The notes under the pieces: generated by a model
What the model saw: only the letters and a program-made list of their open reading frames with translations
Database searches by the model: none
What the model was told of the DNA's origin: nothing
Shown: positions 1-7,694 of the stretch, piece by piece
Numbering within the stretch: position 1 is the first letter of the stretch
Layout: every line of letters starts with the position of its first letter
Made by a program: the position numbers and the translations under genes
NCBI RefSeq assembly: GCF_004348425.1
Contig: NZ_SMKK01000091.1
Location: 1-33,674, forward strand
Source of the DNA: Actinomadura sp. 7K507
GTDB lineage: Bacteria; Actinomycetota; Actinomycetes; Streptosporangiales; Streptosporangiaceae
DNA: 33,674 nt
Direction: 5' to 3'

Positions 1-126
1 GATCAGGACGAGGACGCGGATGTTCGATCGTTCGGGGGCCGCGCGTAAGCGGGCGGCCGGCGGTGTCTCCGGAGGCCGCAGGCGGCCCATCAGGTTCTGC
101 AGGCGGTCGTGGGCGCTCGGTTTCAT
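1..126 (-). CDS. comEA: Probable ComEA family DNA-binding protein, N-terminal 42 residues only
   Basis: An open minus-strand frame starts with ATG at 126 and runs off the left edge without a stop. It encodes a basic, proline-rich cytoplasmic start (MKPSAHDRLQNLMGRLRP...) followed by the beginning of a hydrophobic stretch (NIRVLVLI) that would be a membrane anchor. Actinobacterial ComEA-type proteins have this layout: a short cytoplasmic tail, one membrane helix, then extracellular SLBB and helix-hairpin-helix domains that bind DNA. The degV-comEA-comEC order is common in actinobacteria, and degV lies directly upstream on the same strand. The helix-hairpin-helix part is outside the window, so the assignment rests on context and the N-terminus. 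It could be another membrane-anchored protein. Confidence 0.5.
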   Translation of the reverse strand, partial: MKPSAHDRLQNLMGRLRPPETPPAARLRAAPERSNIRVLVLI

Positions 127-207
127 GCCGCCTGACGCTAAGCCGGTCCCCCAGGCCGCCGTGAGCGCATGGTCGATTGTGGATAACTCTGGGTCAGTGG
201 CGGGTGC

Positions 208-1053
208 TCAGAGCTGGGGGGCCACGACGACGCCGAGCATTCCGGGGCCGACGTGGGCGCCGATGACGGGGCCGACCTCGCCGACGTAGACGTACTCGGC
301 GTCCGGGACGCGTTCACGGAGGCGGGCGGCGAGCGATTCGGCGCGGGCGGCGGCGGCCAGGTGCTGGACGCCGAGGTCGACGCGGTGGCCTCCGGCCCCG
401 GCGACGGCGAGTTCCTCCAGGCGGGCCAGCGCGCGGGAGGAGGTGCGGACCTTCTCCAGCGGCGCGAGGCGCCCGTCCCTGATGTCCAGGAGGGGCTTCA
501 CCATGAGGGCGGAGCCGAGGAGGCCGGCCGCGGCCCCGATGCGGCCGCCGCGACGCAGATGTTCGAGGGTGTCGACGTAGATGAGGGAGCGGGTGAGGGC
601 GGCCCGCCGGGAGGCGGCGTCCGCGACCTGTCCGGCGGTTCCGCCGGACATGGCGGCCGCCGCCGCGGAAAGGGCGGCGAACCCGAGTCCCATGCCGATG
701 GTCCCGCTGTCGACGACCGTCACCGGCACGGGGGCGTCATCGGCGGCGAGCCGTGCCGCCTCCACCGTCCCGGACATGGCGGCGGAGAGGTGGATGGAGA
801 CGATGCCGCGGGCACCCGAGTCCGCGGCGGACCGGTAGGCGTCCGCGAACCGCTCCGGGGCCGGGCGGGACGTGGTGACGGGGTGCCATTCCTTCAGCGC
901 CTGGGCGGCCTCGGCGGTACTGATGTCGCCCTCGTCCCGTGTGGCGCCGCCCACGGCGATCTGCAGCGGGACGATGGTCAGCCCATGCCGTTCGGCGAGC
1001 CCCGCCGGGAGGTAGGCGGTGGAATCCGTGACGACCGCGACCGCGCTGCCCAT
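208..1053 (-). CDS. DegV family fatty-acid-binding protein
   Basis: The 281-residue product has the usual DegV length and a typical start (AVAVVTDSTAYLP). The conserved VTTSRPAP segment (residues 59-66, with T61 and S62) and HLSAAMSGT (residues 88-96) line the fatty-acid pocket in this family. DegV proteins are cytoplasmic FakB-type carriers that present a bound fatty acid, in Firmicutes to the kinase FakA; the actinobacterial role is less clear. The gene lies 33 bases after the amidohydrolase gene and 81 bases before comEA on the same strand, so co-transcription is possible. The ATG at 1053 has no clear ribosome-binding site. A TAGTGT hexamer ends six bases before it, so a leaderless message is conceivable. 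Confidence 0.9.
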   Translation of the reverse strand: MGSAVAVVTDSTAYLPAGLAERHGLTIVPLQIAVGGATRDEGDISTAEAAQALKEWHPVTTSRPAPERFADAYRSAADSGARGIVSIHLSAAMSGTVEAARLAADDAPVPVTVVDSGTIGMGLGFAALSAAAAAMSGGTAGQVADAASRRAALTRSLIYVDTLEHLRRGGRIGAAAGLLGSALMVKPLLDIRDGRLAPLEKVRTSSRALARLEELAVAGAGGHRVDLGVQHLAAAARAESLAARLRERVPDAEYVYVGEVGPVIGAHVGPGMLGVVVAPQL

Positions 1054-1086
1054 GGCAGGACACTACCGCTCCGCCGGCGGCGCGCA

Positions 1087-2301
1087 TCAGGCCTGGACGG
1101 GGACTCCGCCGCGCCAGATCCGCAGTGCGCGCAGCCCGAACGCCCAGGCGAACGCGCCCTCGTGGTCGGCGTCCCACAGCACGATGTCGGCGAGCATGCC
1201 GGGGGCGAGGGAGCCGCGGTCGCCGACGCGGAGGGCCGCCGCGCCGCCGAGGGTGGCGGCGCGCAGCGCCTCGGTGACGCTGAGGCCGAACATGGCGACC
1301 GACAGCCCGATGACGAGGGGCATGGACGTGATGCCGCACTGGCCCGGGTTGTGGTCGGTGCCGAGGGCGACGGTGACGCCGCGGTCGAGCATCTGCCGGA
1401 CGGGCGCGGGGGCGCGGCTGCTGTTGAGGGCGCTGCCGGGGCAGACGGTGGCGGTGACGCCGGCGTGCGCGAGGGCCTTGATGTCGTCGTCGTTGGCCTG
1501 GGTGAGCAGGTCGGCGGACGCGCAGCCGACCTCGGCGGCGACCTGGGCCGCGCCGACGCGCTCGTTGGCGCAGGCGTGCATGCGCGCCTTCAGCCCGGCG
1601 CGCTTGCCGGTGAGCAGGAGGGCGCGGGCCTCCTCGGCGGTGAAGTGGCCCTCGTCGCAGTAGACGTCGATGGAGTCGGCGCCGGCCACGGCGGCGTCGC
1701 CGGCCCAGAGCCGGACGGCCTCGATGTAGTCGCGGCGGCGGCCGAAGAACTCGGGGGGCAGGATGTGCGCGGCCAGGAACGTGGCGTGGATGCGCGGCAT
1801 GGACGGCTCGCCCTCCAGCGACCGCAGCATCCGGATGTCGGCGAGTTCGCCGTCGCGGGTGAGGTGGTATCCGGTCTTGGCCTCGACGGTGGTGGTCCCG
1901 GCGAGGATCCACTGGCGGAGGCGTTCGCGGACGCCGTTGCAGAGCGTCCAGGGGTCGGTTCCCCGGGTGACGGTCACGGTGGAGTTGACGCCGCCGCCCG
2001 CGGCGGTGATGGCGGAGTGGGACGAGCCGCTGGTGCGCATCGCGAGTTCGGCCCACCGGTTGCCCGCGTACACGGGGTGGGAGTGCGCGTCGATGAGCCC
2101 TGGCGTGACCAGGCCGCCGCCGAGGTTCTCCACGTGGTCGACGTCGACGATGTCGTCGATGATGCCGGGGACGCGCTGCGGGAGGTCGGACGCGGGCCCG
2201 GCCCAGACGATGCGGTCGTCGTGGATGAGCACCGCGGCGTTGCTGCAGACGTCGGTGCCCGTCCAGAGCCTGCCGATGTTCGTCAACAGCCGTACGGTCA
2301 T
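1087..2301 (-). CDS. Imidazolonepropionase-like (HutI family) amidohydrolase with altered catalytic residues
   Basis: The 404-residue product is collinear with HutI, the zinc enzyme that opens imidazolone-5-propionate in histidine breakdown. Visible landmarks are the metal motif DAHSHPVYAG (H73, H75), R82, the KTGYHL segment (Y145), FLAAHILPPEF (H179), the third metal His H242 and the metal Asp D316 in GTDHNPG. Aligned without gaps to what I recall of Bacillus subtilis HutI, the glutamate three residues after the third metal His (E252 there) is A245, and the catalytic His272 (in SADHL) is L265 (SADLL). The metal site therefore looks intact but the known acid/base residues do not. No other hut gene is nearby. 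The real reaction may differ from HutI, so I give no gene symbol. Confidence 0.8.
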   Translation of the reverse strand: MTVRLLTNIGRLWTGTDVCSNAAVLIHDDRIVWAGPASDLPQRVPGIIDDIVDVDHVENLGGGLVTPGLIDAHSHPVYAGNRWAELAMRTSGSSHSAITAAGGGVNSTVTVTRGTDPWTLCNGVRERLRQWILAGTTTVEAKTGYHLTRDGELADIRMLRSLEGEPSMPRIHATFLAAHILPPEFFGRRRDYIEAVRLWAGDAAVAGADSIDVYCDEGHFTAEEARALLLTGKRAGLKARMHACANERVGAAQVAAEVGCASADLLTQANDDDIKALAHAGVTATVCPGSALNSSRAPAPVRQMLDRGVTVALGTDHNPGQCGITSMPLVIGLSVAMFGLSVTEALRAATLGGAAALRVGDRGSLAPGMLADIVLWDADHEGAFAWAFGLRALRIWRGGVPVQA

Positions 2302-2765
2302 GGCGTCACCGGCCTGCGGGGGGCCATGCGCGCTTCAGCGCGGCACCGGGTGACGCGGGGCGCCGCCGGGAGCCGGCCGGCCTCGGGTCCCGTCCTGCCG
2401 GGGACAGGGGCGAGCCACCCGATCTCGTTCCGGCGCCTGGATCTTTCATGGAGTGGGCCACCTGCTCTCGATCCGAAACGCCGACCGGGTGCCGGCGACT
2501 CACCGTTGGTGGGTCGGGTGATCTGGCGACCACCATCGGCAACGAGACCGGAGATATCGGTTTCGTCACGGTAGTGCACTGAAGGCCCGTCCGACAACCT
2601 CTGGTCGCAGCGCATCGACAGCCATCACCGCCCCTAGCTCTATGACCGTACGGATTTCAACCGGACCGTCAAGCGGATTGGGGAAGCTGTCACCGTTCGG
2701 CGACGAGGACGGATGCCCCGGCCGCTTCCAGACGGTCCCGAACGCCGCTCCTCACCGTCCGAAAC
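2302..2765. other. Gene-poor gap between hflX and the amidohydrolase gene
   Basis: This roughly 460-base stretch lies between the hflX terminator and the start of the downstream amidohydrolase gene on the same strand. Open frames exist on both strands (for example 2298-2615 minus), but they are rich in Arg, Pro and Ser, match no family I know and lack convincing start signals. The promoter of the amidohydrolase gene presumably lies here, but I see no clear -35/-10 pair. I see no RNA gene or mobile element. Confidence 0.4.
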
Positions 2766-2792
2766 CCCACCGGGCCGGCGGGGCCCGGTGGG
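2766..2792 (-). terminator. Probable hflX terminator hairpin
   Basis: A perfect 11-bp inverted repeat (CCCACCGGGCC and GGCCCGGTGGG) around a 5-base loop begins four bases beyond the hflX stop codon. On the minus strand it is followed by GTTTC, a weak U tract, as is usual for actinobacterial terminators. Confidence 0.7.
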
Positions 2793-2796
2793 ACCG

Positions 2797-4251
2797 TCAG
2801 GAGGTCGGGGTCACGGCCTCGTACCGGGCCAGTTCCCCGGCGAGGTCGTTGGGGACCCTGGCGTGGAGCATGGTGCCCTCGGCCAGGTGCTCCTGCTTGA
2901 GGACCTCGCCGCGCTCGTGCACCTGCGCGACGAGGTCGCCGCGCTCGTAGGGCACCAGGGCGTGCAGTTCGCTCTCCAGGCCGGGCAGGTCGGCCTCGAT
3001 GGCGGCGCGCAGGTCGTCGATGCCGAACCCGGTACGGGCGGACACGACGACGCTGTGCGGCTCCCGGCGCTGGAGACGGGCGATCGCGAGGTCGTCGGCG
3101 GCGTCGGCCTTGTTGATGACGATCAGCTCGGGGATCTCGTCGGCGCCGATCTCGCGCAGCACCTCGCGGACGGCGTCGATCTGCGCCTCGGGATCGGCGT
3201 CGGAGCCGTCCACGACGTGCAGGACGAGCCCCGCGTCGGTGACCTCCTCCAGCGTCGAGCGGAACGCCTCGATGAGCTGGTGGGGCAGGTGCCGGACGAA
3301 CCCGACCGTGTCGGCGAGCGTGTAGGCGCGGCCGCCGGGCGTCTCGGCGCGCCGGACGGTGGGGTCGAGGGTGGCGAACAGCGCGTTCTCCACCAGCACC
3401 CCGGCGCCGGTGAGCCGGTTGAGCAGGGACGACTTGCCCGCGTTGGTGTAGCCGGCGATGGCGACGGCGGGGACCGCGTGGCGGCGCCGCTCGCCGCGCT
3501 TGGTCTCGCGCGACTTGGACATGCCCTCGATCTGCCGGCGCAGCTTGGCCATCCGGGTGCGGATCCGCCGCCGGTCCAGCTCGATCTTGGTCTCGCCGGG
3601 TCCGCGGCCGCCGATGCCGATGCCGCCGGCGGCGCGCCCGCCGACCTGCCGGGACAGGTTCCCGCCCCAGCCGCGCAGCCGCGGCAGAAGGTAGTTGAGC
3701 TGCGCGAGCTCGACCTGCGCCTTGCCTTCGCGGCTCTTGGCGTGCTGGGCGAAGATGTCGAGGATCAGCGCGGTCCGGTCGATCACCTTGACCTGGACGA
3801 CCTCCTCCAGGTGCCGCAGCTGGCTCGGGGCCAGCTCGCCGTCGCAGATGACGGTGTCGGCGCCGGTGGAGATGACGACGTCGCGCAGCTCGGCGGCCTT
3901 GCCGGAGCCGATGTAGGTGGCGGGGTCGGGACGGGAACGGCGCTGGACGAGGCCTTCGAGCACCTCGGAGCCGGCGGTCTCGGCGAGGAGCGCCAGTTCG
4001 CGCAGGGAGTTCTCGGCCAGTTCGGCCGTTCCCTCCGTCCAGACGCCCACGAGGACGACCCGCTCCAGCCGGAGGGCACGGTACTCGACCTCGGTGACGT
4101 CGGTCAGCTCGGTGGACAGGCCCGCGACGCGGCGCAGTGCGCGCCGGTCCTCAAGGTCGAGTTCGCCCGTCATGGGCTCGAACCCGGCCGGGTCGGAGGT
4201 CGCGAACTCGTCCTGGGCGCGGGGCTGGTCTGCAGAGAAAGGTTGAGTCAT
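2797..4251 (-). CDS. hflX: GTPase HflX (ribosome-associated)
   Basis: The 484-residue product has HflX architecture. An N-terminal HflX domain (about 60-200) carries the glycine-rich GGRGPGE motif (214-220) and a helical stretch, and the G domain follows: P-loop GYTNAGKSS (267-275), DTVG (314-317) and NKAD (380-383). HflX binds the 50S subunit and splits stalled or stressed 70S ribosomes using GTP. The protein is longer at the N-terminus (about 60 extra residues) than the Escherichia coli form, as is common in actinobacteria. The ATG at 4251 is preceded by GAGGA at a short distance. The gene diverges from aceB across 269 bases and ends in its own hairpin. In Streptomyces hflX usually lies near dapF, but here about 16 kb separates them. 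Confidence 0.95.
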   Translation of the reverse strand: MTQPFSADQPRAQDEFATSDPAGFEPMTGELDLEDRRALRRVAGLSTELTDVTEVEYRALRLERVVLVGVWTEGTAELAENSLRELALLAETAGSEVLEGLVQRRSRPDPATYIGSGKAAELRDVVISTGADTVICDGELAPSQLRHLEEVVQVKVIDRTALILDIFAQHAKSREGKAQVELAQLNYLLPRLRGWGGNLSRQVGGRAAGGIGIGGRGPGETKIELDRRRIRTRMAKLRRQIEGMSKSRETKRGERRRHAVPAVAIAGYTNAGKSSLLNRLTGAGVLVENALFATLDPTVRRAETPGGRAYTLADTVGFVRHLPHQLIEAFRSTLEEVTDAGLVLHVVDGSDADPEAQIDAVREVLREIGADEIPELIVINKADAADDLAIARLQRREPHSVVVSARTGFGIDDLRAAIEADLPGLESELHALVPYERGDLVAQVHERGEVLKQEHLAEGTMLHARVPNDLAGELARYEAVTPTS

Positions 4252-4443
4252 ATGTCCTCAGTAGAACGCCGCCTTGCGGCCGTATCTTCCCTGCGATCGT
4301 CTCACGCACCGTCTCGCCGGTCACCTGCTTATCCCCTTGGCCGGCACAAGGGTCGTCCTGGCCAATGCAAGCCCCGCCTTGGTTGACGCAAGCGCGCGCG
4401 GGGATGAGGTGCAGACATGGGAGTACAGGCAGGCGGGCCCGCT

Positions 4444-4473
4444 TTGACCGGGGCCAGGGCCGCCGAGTACCGT
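4444..4473 (+). promoter_or_regulatory. Probable aceB promoter
   Basis: TTGACC (4444-4449) and TACCGT (4468-4473) are separated by 18 bases and resemble an actinobacterial housekeeping promoter (TTGACN, TANNNT). Transcription would start near 4480, leaving a leader of about 40 bases before the aceB ATG. The inverted repeat at 4496-4510 would lie in that leader. Confidence 0.45.
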
Positions 4474-4495
4474 TCTCCACATAACAGAAGTGAAA

Positions 4496-4510
4496 TTTCG
4501 CTATACGAAA
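4496..4510. promoter_or_regulatory. Inverted repeat TTTCG-N5-CGAAA, candidate operator of aceB
   Basis: TTTCGCTATACGAAA is a perfect 5-base inverted repeat around a 5-base AT-rich centre, and an 8-base palindrome GAAATTTC (4492-4499) overlaps its left side. It is unusually AT-rich for this genome and lies just upstream of the aceB ribosome-binding site (AAAGGG, about 4508-4513). IclR-family regulators often control malate synthase and glyoxylate genes and bind short AT-rich palindromes of this general form. Assigning such a regulator is inference, since no IclR gene lies in the window. Confidence 0.5.
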
Positions 4511-4520
4511 GGGCGAGTAG

Positions 4521-6128
4521 ATGGCTGGACTGGAAGGCATCGAGGTCACCGGGCCCCTCGGCGAGCGGTACGAGGAGATCCTGACCCCCGAGGCGCTCGG
4601 CCTGCTCGCCGCCCTGCAGCGCGAGTTCGGCGCCCGCCGCAAGGAGCTTCTCCAGGCGCGGGCCGAACGCCAGCGCAAGCTCTCCGGTGGCGGGACGCTG
4701 GACTTCCTGCCCGAGACCGCCGGCGTCAGGGACGACGCCTCCTGGCGGGTCGCCGAGCCCGCGCCCGGTTTGGAGGACCGCCGCGTCGAGATCACCGGCC
4801 CCACGGACCGGAAGATGACCATCAACGCGCTGAACTCGGGCGCCAAGGTGTGGCTGGCCGACCACGAGGACGCCAACACGCCGCTGTGGGACAACATGAT
4901 CGAGGGGCAGCTCAACCTGCGGGACGCCCTGGACCGCACCATCGACTTCACCGACGAGAAGAGCGGCAAGTCCTACGCGCTCAAGGCCGACGAGGAGCTC
5001 GCGACCATCGTCGTCCGGCCGCGCGGCTGGCACATGGAGGAGAAGCACCTCCTCGTCGACGGCGAGCCCATGTCCGGCTCCCTGTTCGACTTCGGGCTCT
5101 ACCTGTTCCACTGCGCCCGCCGCCAGCTCGACAAGGGCAAGGCCCCCTACTACTACCTGCCCAAGATGGAGAGCCACCTCGAGGCGCGGCTCTGGAACGA
5201 CGCGTTCAACCTCGCCCAGGACCACCTGGGGATCCCGCGCGGCACCATCCGCGCGACCGTGCTCATCGAGACGATCCCGGCCGCGTTCGAGATGGAGGAG
5301 ATCCTCTACGAGCTGCGCGACCACTCCGCCGGCCTGAACGCCGGCCGCTGGGACTACCTGTTCTCGGTGATCAAGAAGTTCCGGGACCGGGGCACGGACT
5401 TCATCCTCCCCGAGCGGAACGCGATCACGATGACCGCGCCGTTCATGCGGGCCTACACCGAGCTTCTCGTCCGGACGTGCCACAAGCGCGGCGCGCACGC
5501 GATCGGCGGCATGGCGGCGTTCATCCCGTCCCGCCGGGACGAGGAGGTCAACAAGGTCGCCCTGGAGAAGGTCCGGGCCGACAAGTCCCGCGAGTCCGGC
5601 GACGGCTTCGACGGCTCCTGGGTCGCCCACCCCGACCTCGTCCCCGTCTGCCGGGAGGTCTTCGACGGCGTCCTCGGCGACAGGCCCAACCAGCTGGACC
5701 GGCTCCGCGAGGACGTCCGGGTCTCGGCCGCCGACCTGCTCAACATCAAGGCCACCCCCGGCGAGATCACCGAGACCGGCCTGCGCAACAACATCGACGT
5801 GGCGCTGCGCTACCTCGCCACCTGGCTGGACGGCGCCGGGGCCGTCGCGATCCACAACCTGATGGAGGACGCCGCGACCGCCGAGATCTCCCGCTCCCAG
5901 GTGTGGCAGTGGATCTACAACGGCGTCGACACCGCCGAGGGCAGGAAGATCACCAAGGAGTGGGTCGAGCAGCTCCTGGACGAGGAACTCGGCAAGATCA
6001 GGGACGAGCTGGGCGCCGCCTACAACGAGCCCCGCTACAACCAGGCCGTGACCCTCTTCAAGGAGGTCACCCTCGCCGACGAGTACTCCGAGTTCCTCAC
6101 GACTCCCGCCTACCAGCAGTTCCCGTAG
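4521..6128 (+). CDS. aceB: Malate synthase A
   Basis: The 535-residue product matches the usual length of the A form. It condenses glyoxylate with acetyl-CoA to (S)-malate. Family landmarks are RPRGWHM (R166/R168), the magnesium-binding segment ETIPAAFEMEEILYEL with E250 and RWDY with D278, and AIHNLMEDAATAEISR with the probable catalytic base D450. The ATG at 4521 has an AAAGGG ribosome-binding site eight bases upstream. The glcDEF genes follow on the same strand and would supply its substrate glyoxylate from glycolate. No isocitrate lyase gene is present in the window. A strong hairpin at 6166-6195 separates aceB from glcD, so the two may be partly uncoupled in transcription. Confidence 0.97.
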   Translation: MAGLEGIEVTGPLGERYEEILTPEALGLLAALQREFGARRKELLQARAERQRKLSGGGTLDFLPETAGVRDDASWRVAEPAPGLEDRRVEITGPTDRKMTINALNSGAKVWLADHEDANTPLWDNMIEGQLNLRDALDRTIDFTDEKSGKSYALKADEELATIVVRPRGWHMEEKHLLVDGEPMSGSLFDFGLYLFHCARRQLDKGKAPYYYLPKMESHLEARLWNDAFNLAQDHLGIPRGTIRATVLIETIPAAFEMEEILYELRDHSAGLNAGRWDYLFSVIKKFRDRGTDFILPERNAITMTAPFMRAYTELLVRTCHKRGAHAIGGMAAFIPSRRDEEVNKVALEKVRADKSRESGDGFDGSWVAHPDLVPVCREVFDGVLGDRPNQLDRLREDVRVSAADLLNIKATPGEITETGLRNNIDVALRYLATWLDGAGAVAIHNLMEDAATAEISRSQVWQWIYNGVDTAEGRKITKEWVEQLLDEELGKIRDELGAAYNEPRYNQAVTLFKEVTLADEYSEFLTTPAYQQFP

Positions 6129-6165
6129 AACGTCCGCCCACGGGCGACCCTGGAGGCCCCGCGCC

Positions 6166-6195
6166 GAACCGGCCGGTCCGCACGCCGGCCGGTTC
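6166..6195 (+). terminator. Hairpin between aceB and glcD
   Basis: GAACCGGCCGG and CCGGCCGGTTC form a perfect 11-bp stem around an 8-base loop, 38 bases after the aceB stop. There is no following T tract. It could be a terminator for aceB or an attenuating or stabilising structure within an aceB-glcDEF message. Confidence 0.55.
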
Positions 6196-6242
6196 GCCGG
6201 GGGCCCGATCTTGCGGGGGCTTCGGCCGCGGAGGAGAGTGAA

Positions 6243-7694
6243 GTGATGGAACCGCGACTCGCAGCGCTCGTGGCCCGGCTCGAGCCGGTGCTCGGTGCCG
6301 ACCGGGTGATCACCGATCCGGCGCGGGTGCGCACGTACGAGTGCGACGGGCTGACCAACCACCGGGCGACGCCCGGTGTGGTCGTGCTGCCCGACGACGC
6401 CGGGCAGGTCGCCGCGATCGTGCGCGAGTGCGCGGCGGCCGGCGTCCCGTACGTGGCGCGCGGGTCGGGGACGGGCCTGTCCGGCGGGGCGCTGCCCCGT
6501 GCGGACGGCGTGCTGATCGTCACGTCCCGGATGCGGAGGATCCTGGAGATCGACATCCCGGGCCAGCGGGCCGTGGTGGAGCCCGGCGTGGTCAACCTGG
6601 ACGTGACGCGGGCGGTCCGCCCCTACGGGTACTACTTCGCGCCGGACCCGTCCAGCCAGCAGATCTGCTCGGTCGGCGGGAACGTCGCGGAGAACTCCGG
6701 CGGCGCGCACTGCCTCAAGTACGGGTTCACCGCGCATCACGTGCTGTCCTGCGAGGTCGTCACGCCGGACGGCGAGCTGGCCGAGCTGTCCGCGGACGCC
6801 GCGGGCTACGACCTGCTGGGCGTGTTCGTCGGCGCGGAGGGCACGCTCGGCATCACCACCAAGATCACGGTGCGGCTGACGCGGCTGCCGGAGACCGTGC
6901 AGACGCTGCTGGCGGCCTACGACTCGATCGAGGCGGGCGGCGCCGCGGTGTCGGCGATCATCAGTGCGGGCGTGGTGCCGGCGGCGATCGAGATGATGGA
7001 CGCCCTGTCGATCGAGGCGGCGGAGGCCGCGGTGCGCTGCGAGTACCCGCCCGGCGCGGGCTCGGTGCTGATCGTGGAGCTGGACGGCCCCGAGCCGGAG
7101 GTCGCGGCCCAGTTCGCCGAGGTGGAGCGGCTGTGCCGGGACGCCGGCGCGTTCGAGATCCGCGTCGCGGCCGACGACGAGGAGCGGGCGCTGATCTGGA
7201 AGGGACGCAAGTCCGCGTTCGCCGCGGTGGGGAGGATCAGCCCCGCCTACATCGTCCAGGACGGCGTCATCCCGCGGACGGCGCTGCCGCAGGTCCTGGC
7301 GAGCATCGACGAGCTGTCGGCGGAGTCCGGCGTGCGGGTCGCGAACGTGTTCCACGCCGGTGACGGCAACCTGCATCCGCTGGTGCTGTTCGACGACGCG
7401 GAGGCGGGCGCGGAGGAACGCGCGGAAGAGGTGTCGGGCGCGATCCTCGACCTGTGCATCGAGCACGGCGGCTCCATCACGGGTGAGCACGGCGTCGGCG
7501 TGGACAAGTCGCGCTACATGCCGCGGATGTTCACCGACACCGACCTGGACACGATGCAGATGGTCCGCTGCGGTTTCGACCCCGCGGGGCTGTGCAATCC
7601 GGGGAAGGTGTTCCCGACGCCGCGCATGTGCGGCGAGGTGCCCGGCGTGCGCAAGGGACCCCACCCGTTCGAGGGAAAGGCGGACCTCTTCTGA
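6243..7694 (+). CDS. glcD: Glycolate oxidase FAD-linked subunit GlcD
   Basis: The 483-residue product is an FAD-binding type 4 oxidase of the GlcD/D-lactate dehydrogenase group. The FAD-binding half carries RGSGTGLSGG (73-82) and GGNVAENSGG (145-154). The C-terminal FAD-linked oxidase half carries FHAGDGNLHP and HGGSITGEHGVGVDK. It would oxidise glycolate to glyoxylate, passing electrons through GlcE/GlcF to the respiratory chain. The start may be the GTG at 6243 or the ATG at 6246; GGAGAG upstream suits either. The stop overlaps the glcE start (ATGA-type overlap), indicating translational coupling. Glycolate rather than lactate is favoured by the neighbouring glcE, glcF and aceB. Confidence 0.93.
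   Translation: MMEPRLAALVARLEPVLGADRVITDPARVRTYECDGLTNHRATPGVVVLPDDAGQVAAIVRECAAAGVPYVARGSGTGLSGGALPRADGVLIVTSRMRRILEIDIPGQRAVVEPGVVNLDVTRAVRPYGYYFAPDPSSQQICSVGGNVAENSGGAHCLKYGFTAHHVLSCEVVTPDGELAELSADAAGYDLLGVFVGAEGTLGITTKITVRLTRLPETVQTLLAAYDSIEAGGAAVSAIISAGVVPAAIEMMDALSIEAAEAAVRCEYPPGAGSVLIVELDGPEPEVAAQFAEVERLCRDAGAFEIRVAADDEERALIWKGRKSAFAAVGRISPAYIVQDGVIPRTALPQVLASIDELSAESGVRVANVFHAGDGNLHPLVLFDDAEAGAEERAEEVSGAILDLCIEHGGSITGEHGVGVDKSRYMPRMFTDTDLDTMQMVRCGFDPAGLCNPGKVFPTPRMCGEVPGVRKGPHPFEGKADLF

Noticed and set aside
253..2574. 773-codon plus-strand open frame
   Set aside because: It is antisense to degV and the amidohydrolase gene, rich in Gly, Ala, Arg and Asp, and has no family motif. Long antisense frames are expected at this GC content.
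2298..2615. 105-codon minus-strand frame upstream of the amidohydrolase gene
   Set aside because: No recognisable domain, an Arg/Pro/Ser-rich product and no start signal; it also overlaps the start of the amidohydrolase gene.
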